A stretch of DNA of 10,530 nt from Sanchytrium tribonematis (GCA_018985235.1 JADGIG010000292.1:1-10530), one strand, 5' to 3'. Positions 1 to 8,014 are shown, numbered from the stretch's first letter. Numbers and translations are program-made. The notes: generated by a model not told the origin, from the sequence alone.

Positions 1-41
1 GATGTGTTATATGCTTATGGATAAGAACTAACTAGAAGGTT

Positions 42-380
42 CTATGGGCTATATAAAGCCATACTCCCCCAATAAATCATCTTATCTACATTACAAATTG
101 GAGTCATTTTTGACACCATTTTCCCTCCAAGATACATTTTTAACGATTTCGTCACATTGCTAAGATTCAAGATAGAATTTCTTTGTCCTATCCCCATTGA
201 TTCAATACCTGTTATTACAAGTATTAAAATAATCCTCCAGTTAATTTTATGTGCTGATTTCAAAAATGTTATCTGTTCTGATGTGTGAGATGTACTTTCT
301 CTTGTACAACTATCCCCTGAAACACAATTTTTAAACACAAAAATCACATCCATCTTCACATATACAATTGATTTTGGCAT
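42..380 (-). CDS. Hypothetical small ORF, weakly supported
   Basis: An ATG-initiated frame of 112 codons. I recognise no family. One hydrophobic stretch at about residues 48-63 (RIILILVITGIESMGI) could be a single membrane segment, and four cysteines lie outside it. The opposite strand is also largely open here: the frame that includes 97-282 runs about 65 codons between stops. Coding on the minus strand is therefore not established, and AT-rich spacer DNA can give such frames by chance. A TATATAAA string lies at 50-57 on the plus strand, but I cannot tie it to a transcript. Nothing else is visible in bases 1-416. Confidence 0.18.
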   Translation of the reverse strand: MPKSIVYVKMDVIFVFKNCVSGDSCTRESTSHTSEQITFLKSAHKINWRIILILVITGIESMGIGQRNSILNLSNVTKSLKMYLGGKMVSKMTPICNVDKMIYWGSMALYSP

Positions 381-416
381 TAATATATATTAAGAATTCA
401 TTCATATCAACACCAC

Positions 417-1170
417 ATGAAACTCCTGGAGAACACTTCGCAAGCACAAAGCATAACCCAAATTATCCACAGAATAGACATCGTCTTAGACCAACAAAAT
501 TACAAATGGGGTTTGTACCGTCAAAACTAGATGTTCTTCAAAGTGAAAAATTCATGGAAGACAATCAAACGATTTGTACCAGACCCATATCAAGTATCTA
601 TTGAAGAATTTGGACTCATTTGGGTTAATTTGGCACTGTCAAAATGAGAAACACAAGTCACCAGAAGCACTTTTTACTGATATTGTGGCAAATTCCATAT
701 TACACATTCGTTGTGGAAGTTCCTTCACACCTAACACCAATGAGTATAACAAGCAATTTGAGAAGATCAAAAAGGAATTACAGTCAAAATTGGTTACCTC
801 AAACACACCTGATCCACTTGCCAATCCAATTTCCCCAATCAATGCATATGATGAAATGATGAATGAATTACCAATCATCCCAGTAATTCGCGAATCTGTT
901 CCTGAAAGAGAATTGACAGCAATCTGCATACCCAGGCACATATGAGTGCCATCGTGAACCACTTCACTTATCTGTTATTGACAACCATTCAACAATTAAG
1001 TCAGAAATTACAAAAACCATCCCAATTGACAGAGAAAATATCATTTTCACGTCTGTGTATAAGATTTTATTGAATGAGAAGAGTGTGTTGACTTGCATCA
1101 GCGATTCATGTAACTTGATACTGGCTCTATCATTGTTTTACAGATTCAAATGCCATGCCATATCAATAAG
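417..1170 (+). pseudogene. LINE ORF1-like region, frameshifted
   Basis: Protein-like sequence passes through three frames. Frame A starts at ATG 417 and runs to TGA 645-647, with an in-frame TAG at 528-530; it includes SWKTIKRFVPDPYQVSIEEF and LIWVNLALSK. The next frame (about 648-925) contains SPEALFTDIVANSILHIRCG and a charged EYNKQFEKIKKELQSK stretch. A third frame (about 926-1170) contains YECHREPLHLSVIDNHS and ends at TAA 1168-1170. It lies immediately upstream of the endonuclease/RT frame on the same strand, so an ORF1 origin is inferred from position. No RRM, esterase or zinc knuckle is recognisable. It could instead be the 5' part of a single long ORF, or an unrelated host gene relic. 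Confidence 0.35.
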
Positions 1171-1221
1171 ATAATATCCATGCTTCCAAATGGCTATATT
1201 CAAAATGATCTATCCACATAG

Positions 1222-3979
1222 ATGTTTCTCACACCCTGTAAAGCACTACTTCCAAATTCAATTCTTGACAAGAATATCAAGCAAATAGAGATTTTAATTA
1301 AAGGACTTGGAGGATCACCCAATATTTGTATGGAACTTGACACTCTACAGCCAGATAATCCAAATATTGCTCCAATTGATCCATTTGCACTAAATGGAAA
1401 TTTGGATGAAATCTCTTTAACATCAGAATGCTCAATTGCTGACCAAATTGGACACCTTTATATGATATCATACAATTTTCATGGAAACAGGGATGTATTA
1501 ATGGTAAAATTACGGCATCTGGCTCAAAAGAAACCAAATGTGATTCACTGCACAGAATATCGAACAAAGCCACTGCCATTAAAAGGCTACAAATTGATGC
1601 AAATGAATAGCGAGCAGGAATGTGATAGACAATCCATCTATGTTAAAACTGGTTTGGATGATGTGTCTCTTATTTCTACGAATTCAAAATTTAGTCATAC
1701 AATTAAAATTATGGATGAATTATTCTCATTTACTTACTTTCCACCTCGTTACAAGTCACAACCTGATTCTCTTATGCTAGAAATACAATTTGGTATTAGA
1801 TTAGGAAGTACTGAAAGTAGATTTGATAGATATGGACGTAATTTCGAGGTCCACATGACAGAGAACTGCTATATAGTACTACATTCACCCATGGAATCAA
1901 CCATGGTAGCCTTACAGAACTGTTTGGACCAAGCTTGGGTACATCAACGACATCAAAGTCAATTTTCACAAATTCAAGTTTTAAATTCATCAAATACAGG
2001 TAGTGATCACTACCCCATTTTCTTCAGAAAGTCATTAGAATCACCCATCTCCATCTTAAGAAAGATTCAATGGAATTTGATCCAATCAGGTGTAGAAATG
2101 AAAAATAGATTAATTTCGGAATTATCTCATAAATTGATCCCCCTTTACCAAAATCTGGAAAACATGACTACAAATGAAATATGAAATCAATTTTCAGACA
2201 CGTGTACCAATGCTGGGACCAAATTCTTGGACTTATCCCTCTTTACAATTTCAATAATTCTAAAAGTCCAAATACAACCATTTTCAACCTCAAAATGAAA
2301 GAACCAGACAGAGAAGACAGCTGAAAAGAACCACCATCATAAACCAATGAAAGACAGACCATCAAAGCACCTATTAAAAGACAAGAAGACACTTAAAACC
2401 ACTAATCAAACTAAAAGATCTGGAGACGCCATTCCCTCCCTGCCAGAAATTGGGTATCGTATTAAACATTATTTATTCTATAATACATACATCAATAACT
2501 CTATCCCAGATGCCTGGTTGGTCAGCCAAATTGTGGAAATATTCAAAAGTGAAAAGATCACACCGAGTCGATTTCGCCCCATTACACTCATTTCCAATAC
2601 ATACAAGTGCTAGCAACAGTGTCTCTACTACCATCACTACCGTAACAAGCTACTGGCATCCACTAGACAGCATGGGTTTTCCCCCAGAAGATCCACATCC
2701 ACTCAAATTCATTCTGTCTTAAAATTGCTAAATCATCTCAAATCAACTACTGGTAATGTACACGCTGTTTGTTTGGATCTTTCTACAGCATTTGACACCC
2801 TCCTACACCAAGGCATCCACGACCAGCTTCACCCATATCTAGATTCACATGGCATGAATTTATTAAAATCAGAGGTTACTCGGCAATCATTCCATCTATG
2901 ACGAGAACATTCACAGACAAGGATTCATTTTAGGACTGGATCACCCCAAGGTTGTGTATTCAGTCCTATTTTGTTTTCTTTTGTGATGGACAAATTACTT
3001 GATTTATTTCCAGACACGGATAATTACCAAATTAGAATATATGCAGATGTTATTATTATAATAAGTAGGAGATAATCTACTTTGATTGATATTACCGACC
3101 AAGCTACCCGTCATTTGAATGCTAATAATTTCATCATCAATGACACCAAATTTCAGTACATCATAAATGAGGATAATCAGGACATTACACTATTAAATGG
3201 AATCACTATTACCAAATCCCAGTCTATCAAATACTTGGCCACATATATTGATCATACAGGCATCCCATATGCCACTGATATTGCAAATAAATTGGCCAAA
3301 GTGGATTTTTCAATTTCCACCATTAAATTCACTAAATCGCTATTATCATTTAGGAAATTTTTTAAGTTATTTTACCAGGGTATTTTGATGCCTATTTACC
3401 TATATGGATGTGAGAATTATAGCCAAGAAGGCATTGATTTGTCAGAAAATCACAGAATTAATATTATCAAGAAATTACAGTATAATTATTACCAAATGAT
3501 TAATAATTATATGACTATATCCAATTACCAACAACAGAGACTTATTAATTTCACTAGGCAGCTTATTAATCTTGGAGTTGACCCTCTAAGACAAAATTAC
3601 ACGGATAAAACAGAAATCAAAATTGATAATCAAATTGAAATGGATCATTTATGGAATTATCAAAGCACATTAATTGTGCATCACTACTCAAATCATCACA
3701 TCTCATCATTCAAATGGCCAAATAAAAAAATCCTAACCACATTCAAAATTTATTTGAATCATTCTTAACTGGGAATTTATCACGCAAATCCATGAATAAC
3801 AAGCCAACTATTGTAAATATTGCAGATTTTCATCCAACTCACTAGATCACTTGGAGGATTGTGATAAAATATACGTGTCAAAGGATAGATTGATGAATGA
3901 ATTGAAATGCAACTCAGAAGATAGAATTATCAGAATACTCAAATTTATTAGAGATTCTGTGGTATTGACTAGGGAGTAG
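1222..3979 (+). pseudogene. LINE ORF2 pseudogene: endonuclease + reverse transcriptase + zinc knuckle
   Basis: A single frame stays aligned from 1222 to 3768 but carries stops at 2182 (TGA), 2296 (TGA), 2611 (TAG), 2899 (TGA) and 3073 (TAA). Endonuclease/exonuclease/phosphatase fold: the start motif SYNFHG (1468-1485), the Glu of CTEYR (Glu codon 1555-1557) and the terminal SDH (2002-2010) are present. The central GDFN box is not recognisable. RT: fingers RFRPITLISN (~2570-2600), motif A LDLSTAFDTL (Asp codon 2776-2778), motif B GSPQGCVFSPILF (from 2938), motif C YADV at 3040-3051, where the second catalytic Asp of YADD is Val. Thumb and later regions follow to TAA 3766. One frame change then leads to a CX2CX8HX3C knuckle (from TGT 3812) and a C-terminus ending at TAG 3977-3979. 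It cannot encode an active enzyme. Confidence 0.85.
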
Positions 3980-4138
3980 TACCTGTTTGGGATGCACTGG
4001 GATGTGGTCAAAGGATAGATTGATGAATGAATTGAAATGCAACTCAGAAGATAGAATTATCAGAATACTCAAATTTATTAGAGATTCTGTGGTATTGACT
4101 AGGGAGTAGTACCTGTTTGGGATGCACTGGGATGTGGT
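3877..4138 (+). repeat. Perfect tandem duplication, period 130 bp
   Basis: Bases 3877-4008 match 4007-4138 without a mismatch: two copies with a 130-bp period sharing a 2-bp GT at the junction. The unit covers the last ~34 codons of LINE ORF2, its TAG stop and the first part of the 3' UTR. Identity is complete while the surrounding element is full of mutations, so the duplication is much younger than the insertion, or it is an assembly artefact. The second copy repeats the same C-terminal coding sequence without its upstream frame. Confidence 0.97.
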
Positions 4139-4188
4139 ATTGCCGCAATGATCCCGCAGTAATCTAATTAGTAAATATTATTATTATT
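3980..4188 (+). other. LINE 3' UTR and (ATT)4 tail
   Basis: This non-coding stretch follows the ORF2 TAG. It includes GGGATGCACTGGGATGTGG, which recurs because of the tandem duplication. It then has a more GC-rich piece (TTGCCGCAATGATCCCGCAG, 4139-4158) and finishes in four ATT units at 4177-4188. In several LINE families the extreme 3' sequence and short simple-repeat tail are the template recognised by the reverse transcriptase. That role is inferred here. Confidence 0.5.
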
Positions 4189-4408
4189 CTATTTTGATTT
4201 GTTTGAAAATGAAATCATTAACTTGTTCTATTGTATTTAGATCACTTCTTATTAGTGAATCCATATGCTTCATTAAAAAAGTATATTCAGATAACTTTTT
4301 AACATCGTTTCTATGAGACATATCACAACCAAGTAAATAGTTAAATGTAGTATAGGAATTTGACAAATCTCCTAGATTCCAATATTGGTACGCTATTCTT
4401 GGGATCAT
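4184..4408 (-). CDS. Hypothetical small ORF, unrecognised
   Basis: An ATG frame of 74 codons starting MIPRIAYQYWNLGDL and ending in a TAA created by the LINE (ATT)n tail. The sequence is rich in Asp, Asn, Ser and aromatic residues, with no signal peptide or membrane span. I recognise no domain. The upstream in-frame sequence is open for a few more codons (TLFVFPD) before a TAA. It sits between the LINE 3' end and a tyrosine recombinase fragment on the same strand. It could be an exon or gene fragment truncated by the LINE insertion, or a chance frame. Confidence 0.25.
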   Translation of the reverse strand: MIPRIAYQYWNLGDLSNSYTTFNYLLGCDMSHRNDVKKLSEYTFLMKHMDSLIRSDLNTIEQVNDFIFKQIKIE

Positions 4409-4530
4409 GTCAGGAAATACAAAGAGAGTTTATTTAGTACAGCGGGATTTGTAAAAAGAGGGATAGTGAATATAATATGTCTTGCATCTAATATGTCAAA
4501 TAAAAACTATTGCCCAACCAGCCCTCAAAT

Positions 4531-4937
4531 TCACTGCAACAGCTGGTAGTCCAGCAGTGGAACCACTGGAACAATACGATGCCGCACCTTTTCCGCCTGA
4601 TCATTTTTCATATGGGCAAAATAAACACATAAAGCGTCATTTTGCCATTCCATATGCCCCAAACAAAGAGAAACTATATTTTCGGCTCGAGCCATTAAAT
4701 TCCAACTTAACATTGAAAAAAAATGACGACACATAGATTATTTAGTTACATCCTGAACCGAATAACTTAGTCAAGTGGATCTTTACCAATTTTTATTGAT
4801 CCTTCGCCATTGGTAACTCTTTGTGCTGCGTCTCGTTTGATTCCTCTAAAAATTATATTAAATTCACTCTTTAATTGATTGTGTGATTCTAACAATTCGA
4901 TACATGAATATTGGTTGTGTTGTGTCTCTGTTGGATC
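4531..4937 (-). pseudogene. Crypton-like tyrosine recombinase fragment
   Basis: Two minus-strand frames join across one frameshift between 4769 and 4734. The upstream part (4937 down to TAA 4769-4767) includes IIFRGIKRDAAQRV, then NGEGSIKIGKDPL. The downstream part (from 4734) includes FFSMLSWNLMARAENIVSL and GHMEWQNDALCVYFAHMKND. This order, a GxKR...G.G..K.GKDP linker, then a WNLM.R..N helix carrying the putative first catalytic Arg, then a W..D.L...F.H.K.DQ strand, is what I know from eukaryotic DUF3504/Crypton-type tyrosine recombinases. The distal catalytic residues (HxxR, Y) and the usual following segment are absent, so it is a partial dead copy. The family name is from memory of conserved motifs and has not been checked by search. 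Confidence 0.6.
4555..4568. repeat. 14-bp inverted repeat
   Basis: CAGTGG-AA-CCACTG is a perfect 6-bp inverted repeat with a 2-bp centre. It lies just inside the downstream end of the recombinase fragment. It is too short to assign a function. Confidence 0.4.
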
Positions 4938-5127
4938 ATATCAGCTGTATCAATGTTATACATTTATTGCGTATCTTTTTCGAAGTAAAGAAATCGGATA
5001 ATAAATTGTCTCTTTTTACAGATAACCAAAAAATGAATAGAGATGAAGATCTATATATATCTTTCTCGTTTTTACATCTGTCGCAGTGCAAGTAGAAGGT
5101 AGCACGACAGGAAGCAATGATGCGCAG
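4938..5127. other. Intergenic stretch with no recognisable gene
   Basis: Frames are open on both strands (for example 4883-5095 plus and 4936-5175 minus). Neither shows a family motif or an amino-acid make-up that looks protein-like, and they overlap almost completely. A run of ATATATAT lies around 5052-5060. I see no LTR, primer-binding site or promoter that can be supported here. Confidence 0.4.
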
Positions 5128-5990
5128 ATGAAAATTAGTGTAGATGACGTTCAAAGGGTTGATGTCAAGCAGCATCTGTGTGGCTTGTACAATGGTTATA
5201 AACGCGCTACCCTCAATAAACTCTTATTACTTTCAATAGGACAAATTGAGCTCAATAGTATGGCTAAAAGAATTTTTGATAGTACACATATTGACGTGGT
5301 CATCTGGGATGATATAAAATTAAAAATAGTTAGATTTAACGGAAGTAACGCGAATCTCGTGTTATGGAGGAATAATTTTGATAATTACAAGCAATGGGGA
5401 GCATGGGATGATAAAAAGGCAGTTTTGAAATATATCTCGTGTCTAGATGGTCAAGCGCTAAGAGTTATCCTATTTAACATTTCAAAACATATTTGACGCA
5501 TTGAAATATTCGATACGTAAACGATGGAATGCATCAAGAGTATCTTTTAGCAGCAAAGATTCTTCCCGATCAATCTGTTGAGAAATGAATTTTATTTAAA
5601 ATGAAATGGCTAACATCGTCAATGCATTGTTGGCCCAAAAGGACAAAAAATTAAAGATCTTCAATAAATTACGACTTTTGACTTTTGCCAAAGATCTTTT
5701 TAACTATATTAAAGGTCATGTTAAATTTAGCAAGCCTAAAACACTCATTGAAGCCGTAGCACTAGCAAATGATGCAGAAAAATTATTCGAGCATGAATTA
5801 AATCTTAGACTAAAACAATTTAAAAACGAAACACGATCAACTCCTCTCCCAGACACCCAAAAGAGCTTCAAAAGAGACACATGTGGACTTTGTGGGAAAC
5901 CCAGCCATCTAAAGGATTATGAAATTGTAAACATGGAGATGTTTATCATTCTATCTATTGGTAGTTCATAATTGCGCGAAATGCGATTAT
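5128..5990 (+). pseudogene. Ty3/gypsy-like gag relic with zinc-knuckle remnant
   Basis: The protein signal moves between frames: 5128-~5475 (first ATG of the frame, MKISVDDVQ), ~5477-5520 (TFQNIFDALKYSIRKR), 5523-5579 (HQEYLLAAKILPDQSVEK), 5606-~5925, and a last shift at about 5926. The stretch IVRFNGSNANLVLWRNNFD, then WDDKKAVLKYISCLDGQAL, fits the Retrotrans_gag core (F.G.....W...F......W.......L..L.G.A). Further on are SKPKTLIEAVALANDAE and a knuckle start CGLCGKPSHLKDY (Cys codons 5882 and 5891, His 5906). The last Cys of CX2CX4HX4C is missing. No protease or RT follows on this strand, so only gag remains. The opposite-strand integrase at 6922-7712 is therefore probably a separate insertion or a rearranged piece. 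Confidence 0.6.
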
Positions 5991-6021
5991 GAAATTTCAA
6001 ATTTCAAGAGTATTTCATAAT
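5965..6021. repeat. Cluster of three alternating inverted repeat arms
   Basis: TTCATAAT (5965-5972), ATTATGAAAT (5986-5995) and ATTTCATAAT (6012-6021). The first and second arms pair over 8 bp; the second and third pair over 10 bp. The middle arm can thus pair with either neighbour, giving two mutually exclusive hairpins. The cluster sits between the gag relic and the ATG at 6047. Short AT-rich palindromes can occur by chance, so the functional meaning is open. Confidence 0.5.
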
Positions 6022-6046
6022 AAATAAAGGATAAAACAAATTCAAA

Positions 6047-6682
6047 ATGACAAAAGAGACCGATTTATCAATCGCAAATGTGCCCGAAGAACTCGTGGCG
6101 GACATTTTACAAGCATATTCTGATAACTTTGAGAAATTCAATAGTACAAATTCCACACGGAAACGAAAAGGCGAACATGCAGATAAATTGCAAAAAGAAT
6201 TGGAGGACGACCGCATTAACGACGCATCATTTGACCGAACCAGACTCACAGGCAAATTCATCTCTAAAATCATTGTATCTTATCGTGCTCAATTTCGTAA
6301 AACATTTTGAATTCCTTCTAAAGGATCTGGTTTTGAAGCAGCCAAAGCGGCGTTTCCAAATTGGGATGCAGCCTGGAATGTTTTTACTAGAGAATATGAG
6401 TTCAAATCAGCATTAGAAGCAGACACAACGCCACGAAAAACACCACCTCCATCTGAGTTTATTGACAGTAGTACGCCTCCATCAGAAATTACAGAATCAA
6501 CATTAAAAAATTATCCATGTGACAAACACCGCACTGCCAAGCAAGAAAAAGTATCAAAAAAGATTAAATTGGAGGATTCTCAATTAGAAATGCATCAAAA
6601 TGTGTGCAAAGTAACTGAAATTTTACAAGATGTTGGTATTAATATGAATGAGTATTTCAAATTAACTTATTTCACTAATTAG
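6047..6682 (+). pseudogene. Unrecognised 211-codon gene interrupted by one in-frame TGA
   Basis: The ATG at 6047 opens a frame that runs to TAG 6680-6682. The sole interruption is TGA 6308-6310, giving 87 and 123 residues on either side of the stop. Both sides look like protein. The first has an acidic helical start (ANVPEELVADILQAYSDNFE) and a basic-charged middle (TRKRKGEHADKLQKELEDD). The second has FEAAKAAFPNWDAAWNVFTR, then a Pro/Thr/Ser linker (TPRKTPPPSEF, STPPSEITES), a basic KQEKVSKKIKLED patch and a C-terminal helix. No domain is recognised. The linker plus basic patch suggests a nuclear or nucleic-acid-associated protein (inference). The stop may be a CGA-to-TGA mutation, a readthrough site or a sequencing error. 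Base composition is less AT-rich than the neighbours. Confidence 0.5.
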
Positions 6683-6921
6683 TCCCATGCTGTCGAATAG
6701 TGGAATCACAATAGCGTGGAAGTGGATACCCATTATTGTCATGACTTTCACGTGCATTTTCTATATTTTCCAAAACATTAAGTCGTCAAAAAAGGATGCT
6801 GTTTGCTCAATGTTTGATGTATTGATTTCCTCAATATCAATAAATATGTTAAAAATTACCATGATCATTCTGTAATATCCAAGCCTGCCTTTGGAATTAA
6901 CGATGGTTACAAACTGTATCA
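6683..6921. other. Spacer between the unknown gene and the integrase relic
   Basis: A 62-codon plus-strand frame (6687-6875) is very hydrophobic (KWIPIIVMTFTCIFYIF) but has no family resemblance. The minus strand in the same place gives short pieces such as SNIEQTASFFDDLMFW that might be distal integrase or polyprotein debris. In the minus strand, the sequence right after the integrase piece lacks the expected SDNG box. I do not call a gene here. Confidence 0.35.
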
Positions 6922-7712
6922 GTTTCCATATCTAAACACCCATTCATTTTGGAATTTCTCTGTAATTTCTTCTGCCAATTCACTGACCAACGAAATGGCT
7001 TCGACCCAATTGCTATACACATCCACAATGGTGAATGGTGAATAACTTGGAAATCTGCTCGTCTGACTGATTTTCAATAGGATGCATATCTTTGATGTCG
7101 ACTTGAATGCAATTGAACGGTGCTCCACCCAAATGAGGAATTGGCACTTTCCCAGGGATAACTACTTGTGAGTAGGTGAGTTCCTTCTTGTACATTCCAC
7201 AAACGATGCAACTATCAATAAATCTTTTGACATCACTTTACATATTTGGCCAATGGACATATTATTTTAATATTTTTAACGTTTTGGTGAGAGCAAAATG
7301 AGTCAAGTCATGGACTATACTAATATAGTAATGCTTATCCGCTAATTCGGTAATTTCAACAGCACCTTCTATCAATGGTGCCCATGATTCTCTTTGAGCC
7401 CTTAATTTCTGAGTTTGTTCTGGAAGTAGTAAATGTTCTTGGCCTTTCCAAGTATAAAAGTCTTGAGGCAGAGCCAAATCTCTGGTAATAGCATTGCTAA
7501 ATTCATCATCTTCACTAATTTTGTTCTACATCAGCCATTTCAACATCCTTGCGTTGCTGTCCTAAAATAATTTTGTTTCCTTTGATATGCTTCAATGTGA
7601 GAGCCAGAATCTGTCCTACTTTTTGGTCTGATGCTCGAATTTCTTTTTCATGTGGCATTTTGTCTGATTCAAGTCTGTGGCGAATACGCGAAAATGCGTC
7701 TGCAAGTACATT
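6922..7712 (-). pseudogene. Ty3/gypsy RNase H tail and integrase fragment
   Basis: Read from 7712 downwards. NVLADAFSRIRHR matches the conserved end of the RNase H/connection region (ADALSR box). That frame ends at TAG 7517-7515 and is followed by a frameshift to EDDEFSNAITRDLALPQDF. The integrase HHCC domain has HDLTH, then CIVC after two in-frame TAA codons (7264-7262 and about 24 bases further on), in the context YVHWPNM...SDVKRFIDSC. The core has FNCIQVDIKD with the first catalytic Asp. A further frameshift leads to FTIVDVYSNWVEAISL and a last match at NEWVFRYG. The second Asp (SDNG) and the Glu are missing, so the core is truncated as well as frameshifted. The product would have joined cDNA into chromosomes; this copy cannot. 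Confidence 0.8.
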
Positions 7713-7961
7713 CTAACAATACATAGAGTACAAGGAATGACACTAAATTCTATCGTCGTTGGTAATTTGAGACACTTTTGGTTGTCACAAAAGCTTCATG
7801 TTGTTATTAGTAGAGTGAAATCTTCTTCTGATATAAAATTTCTTCGTAATGAAGTATTTCCCGAAGGATATAATGAATCCCATTTGAAGTTCACGGATGA
7901 ATTATTAGAATTTGGGGTCGCCCTATTGGGTTTTTTATATTTAATAATTATAAACTTTTAA
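7710..7961 (+). pseudogene. Helitron/PIF1-like helicase C-terminal fragment
   Basis: ILTIHRVQGMTLNSIVVGNL corresponds to the TIHKSQGxTL motif, and KLHVVISRVKSSSDIKFLRN to the Y(V)ALSRV motif VI region of PIF1-family helicases and Helitron Rep-Hel proteins. Everything N-terminal (Walker A, Walker B, Rep) is absent. The match begins abruptly where the opposite-strand integrase relic begins, so the fragment is truncated by, or fused to, that element. The residues after NEVFPEGY are probably read into Helitron 3' or flanking sequence and end at TAA 7959-7961. A Helitron source is more likely than a host PIF1 because of the TE surroundings, but a host helicase piece cannot be excluded. Confidence 0.65.
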
Positions 7962-8014
7962 AAATTGTGATATTGCGATGGGTCCAATCATATACTGTGC
8001 AAGCATTTGGATAA

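Larger units (their letters stand above)
417..4188 (+). mobile_element. Decayed non-LTR (LINE) retrotransposon, ORF1-like + ORF2 + 3' tail
   Basis: Order along the strand: a broken ORF1-like region, an apurinic-type endonuclease remnant, a reverse transcriptase, a C-terminal zinc knuckle, a short 3' UTR and a 3' (ATT)4 microsatellite. This is the layout of LINE clades whose 3' end is a short simple repeat rather than poly(A), such as the CR1/L2 group; the clade is an inference. The 3' boundary is placed at the end of (ATT)4. The 5' boundary is only the first frame that looks related, so the true 5' end may lie further left. I found no convincing target-site duplication. The copy is dead, with at least six stops and several frame changes overall. 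Confidence 0.7.

Noticed and set aside
50-57. TATATAAA as a promoter for a plus-strand transcript.
   Set aside because: No convincing coding sequence starts shortly downstream, and such strings are common in this base composition.
639-962. 107-codon minus-strand frame.
   Set aside because: It lies opposite the ORF1-like plus-strand sequence, with poor composition and no motif. Treated as a shadow.
4482-4736. 84-codon plus-strand frame.
   Set aside because: It is the complement of the recombinase fragment, whose conserved motifs are on the minus strand.
6004-6273. 89-codon minus-strand frame.
   Set aside because: Shadow of the 6047 ORF; it is Ser/Leu-rich with no recognisable motif.
1222-6310. 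TGA read as a sense codon (alternative genetic code), since TGA interrupts the LINE frame three times and the 6047 ORF once.
   Set aside because: TAG and TAA also interrupt the LINE, and TAA interrupts the integrase. TGG is used freely for Trp. The pattern fits decay better than recoding.
6078-6416. 112-codon plus-strand frame in a second register.
   Set aside because: It overlaps the 6047 frame, which has the more protein-like composition on both sides of the TGA.
5000-7713. LTRs flanking the gypsy pieces.
   Set aside because: I found no long direct repeat, primer-binding site or polypurine tract bounding gag or integrase. The two pieces are on opposite strands.
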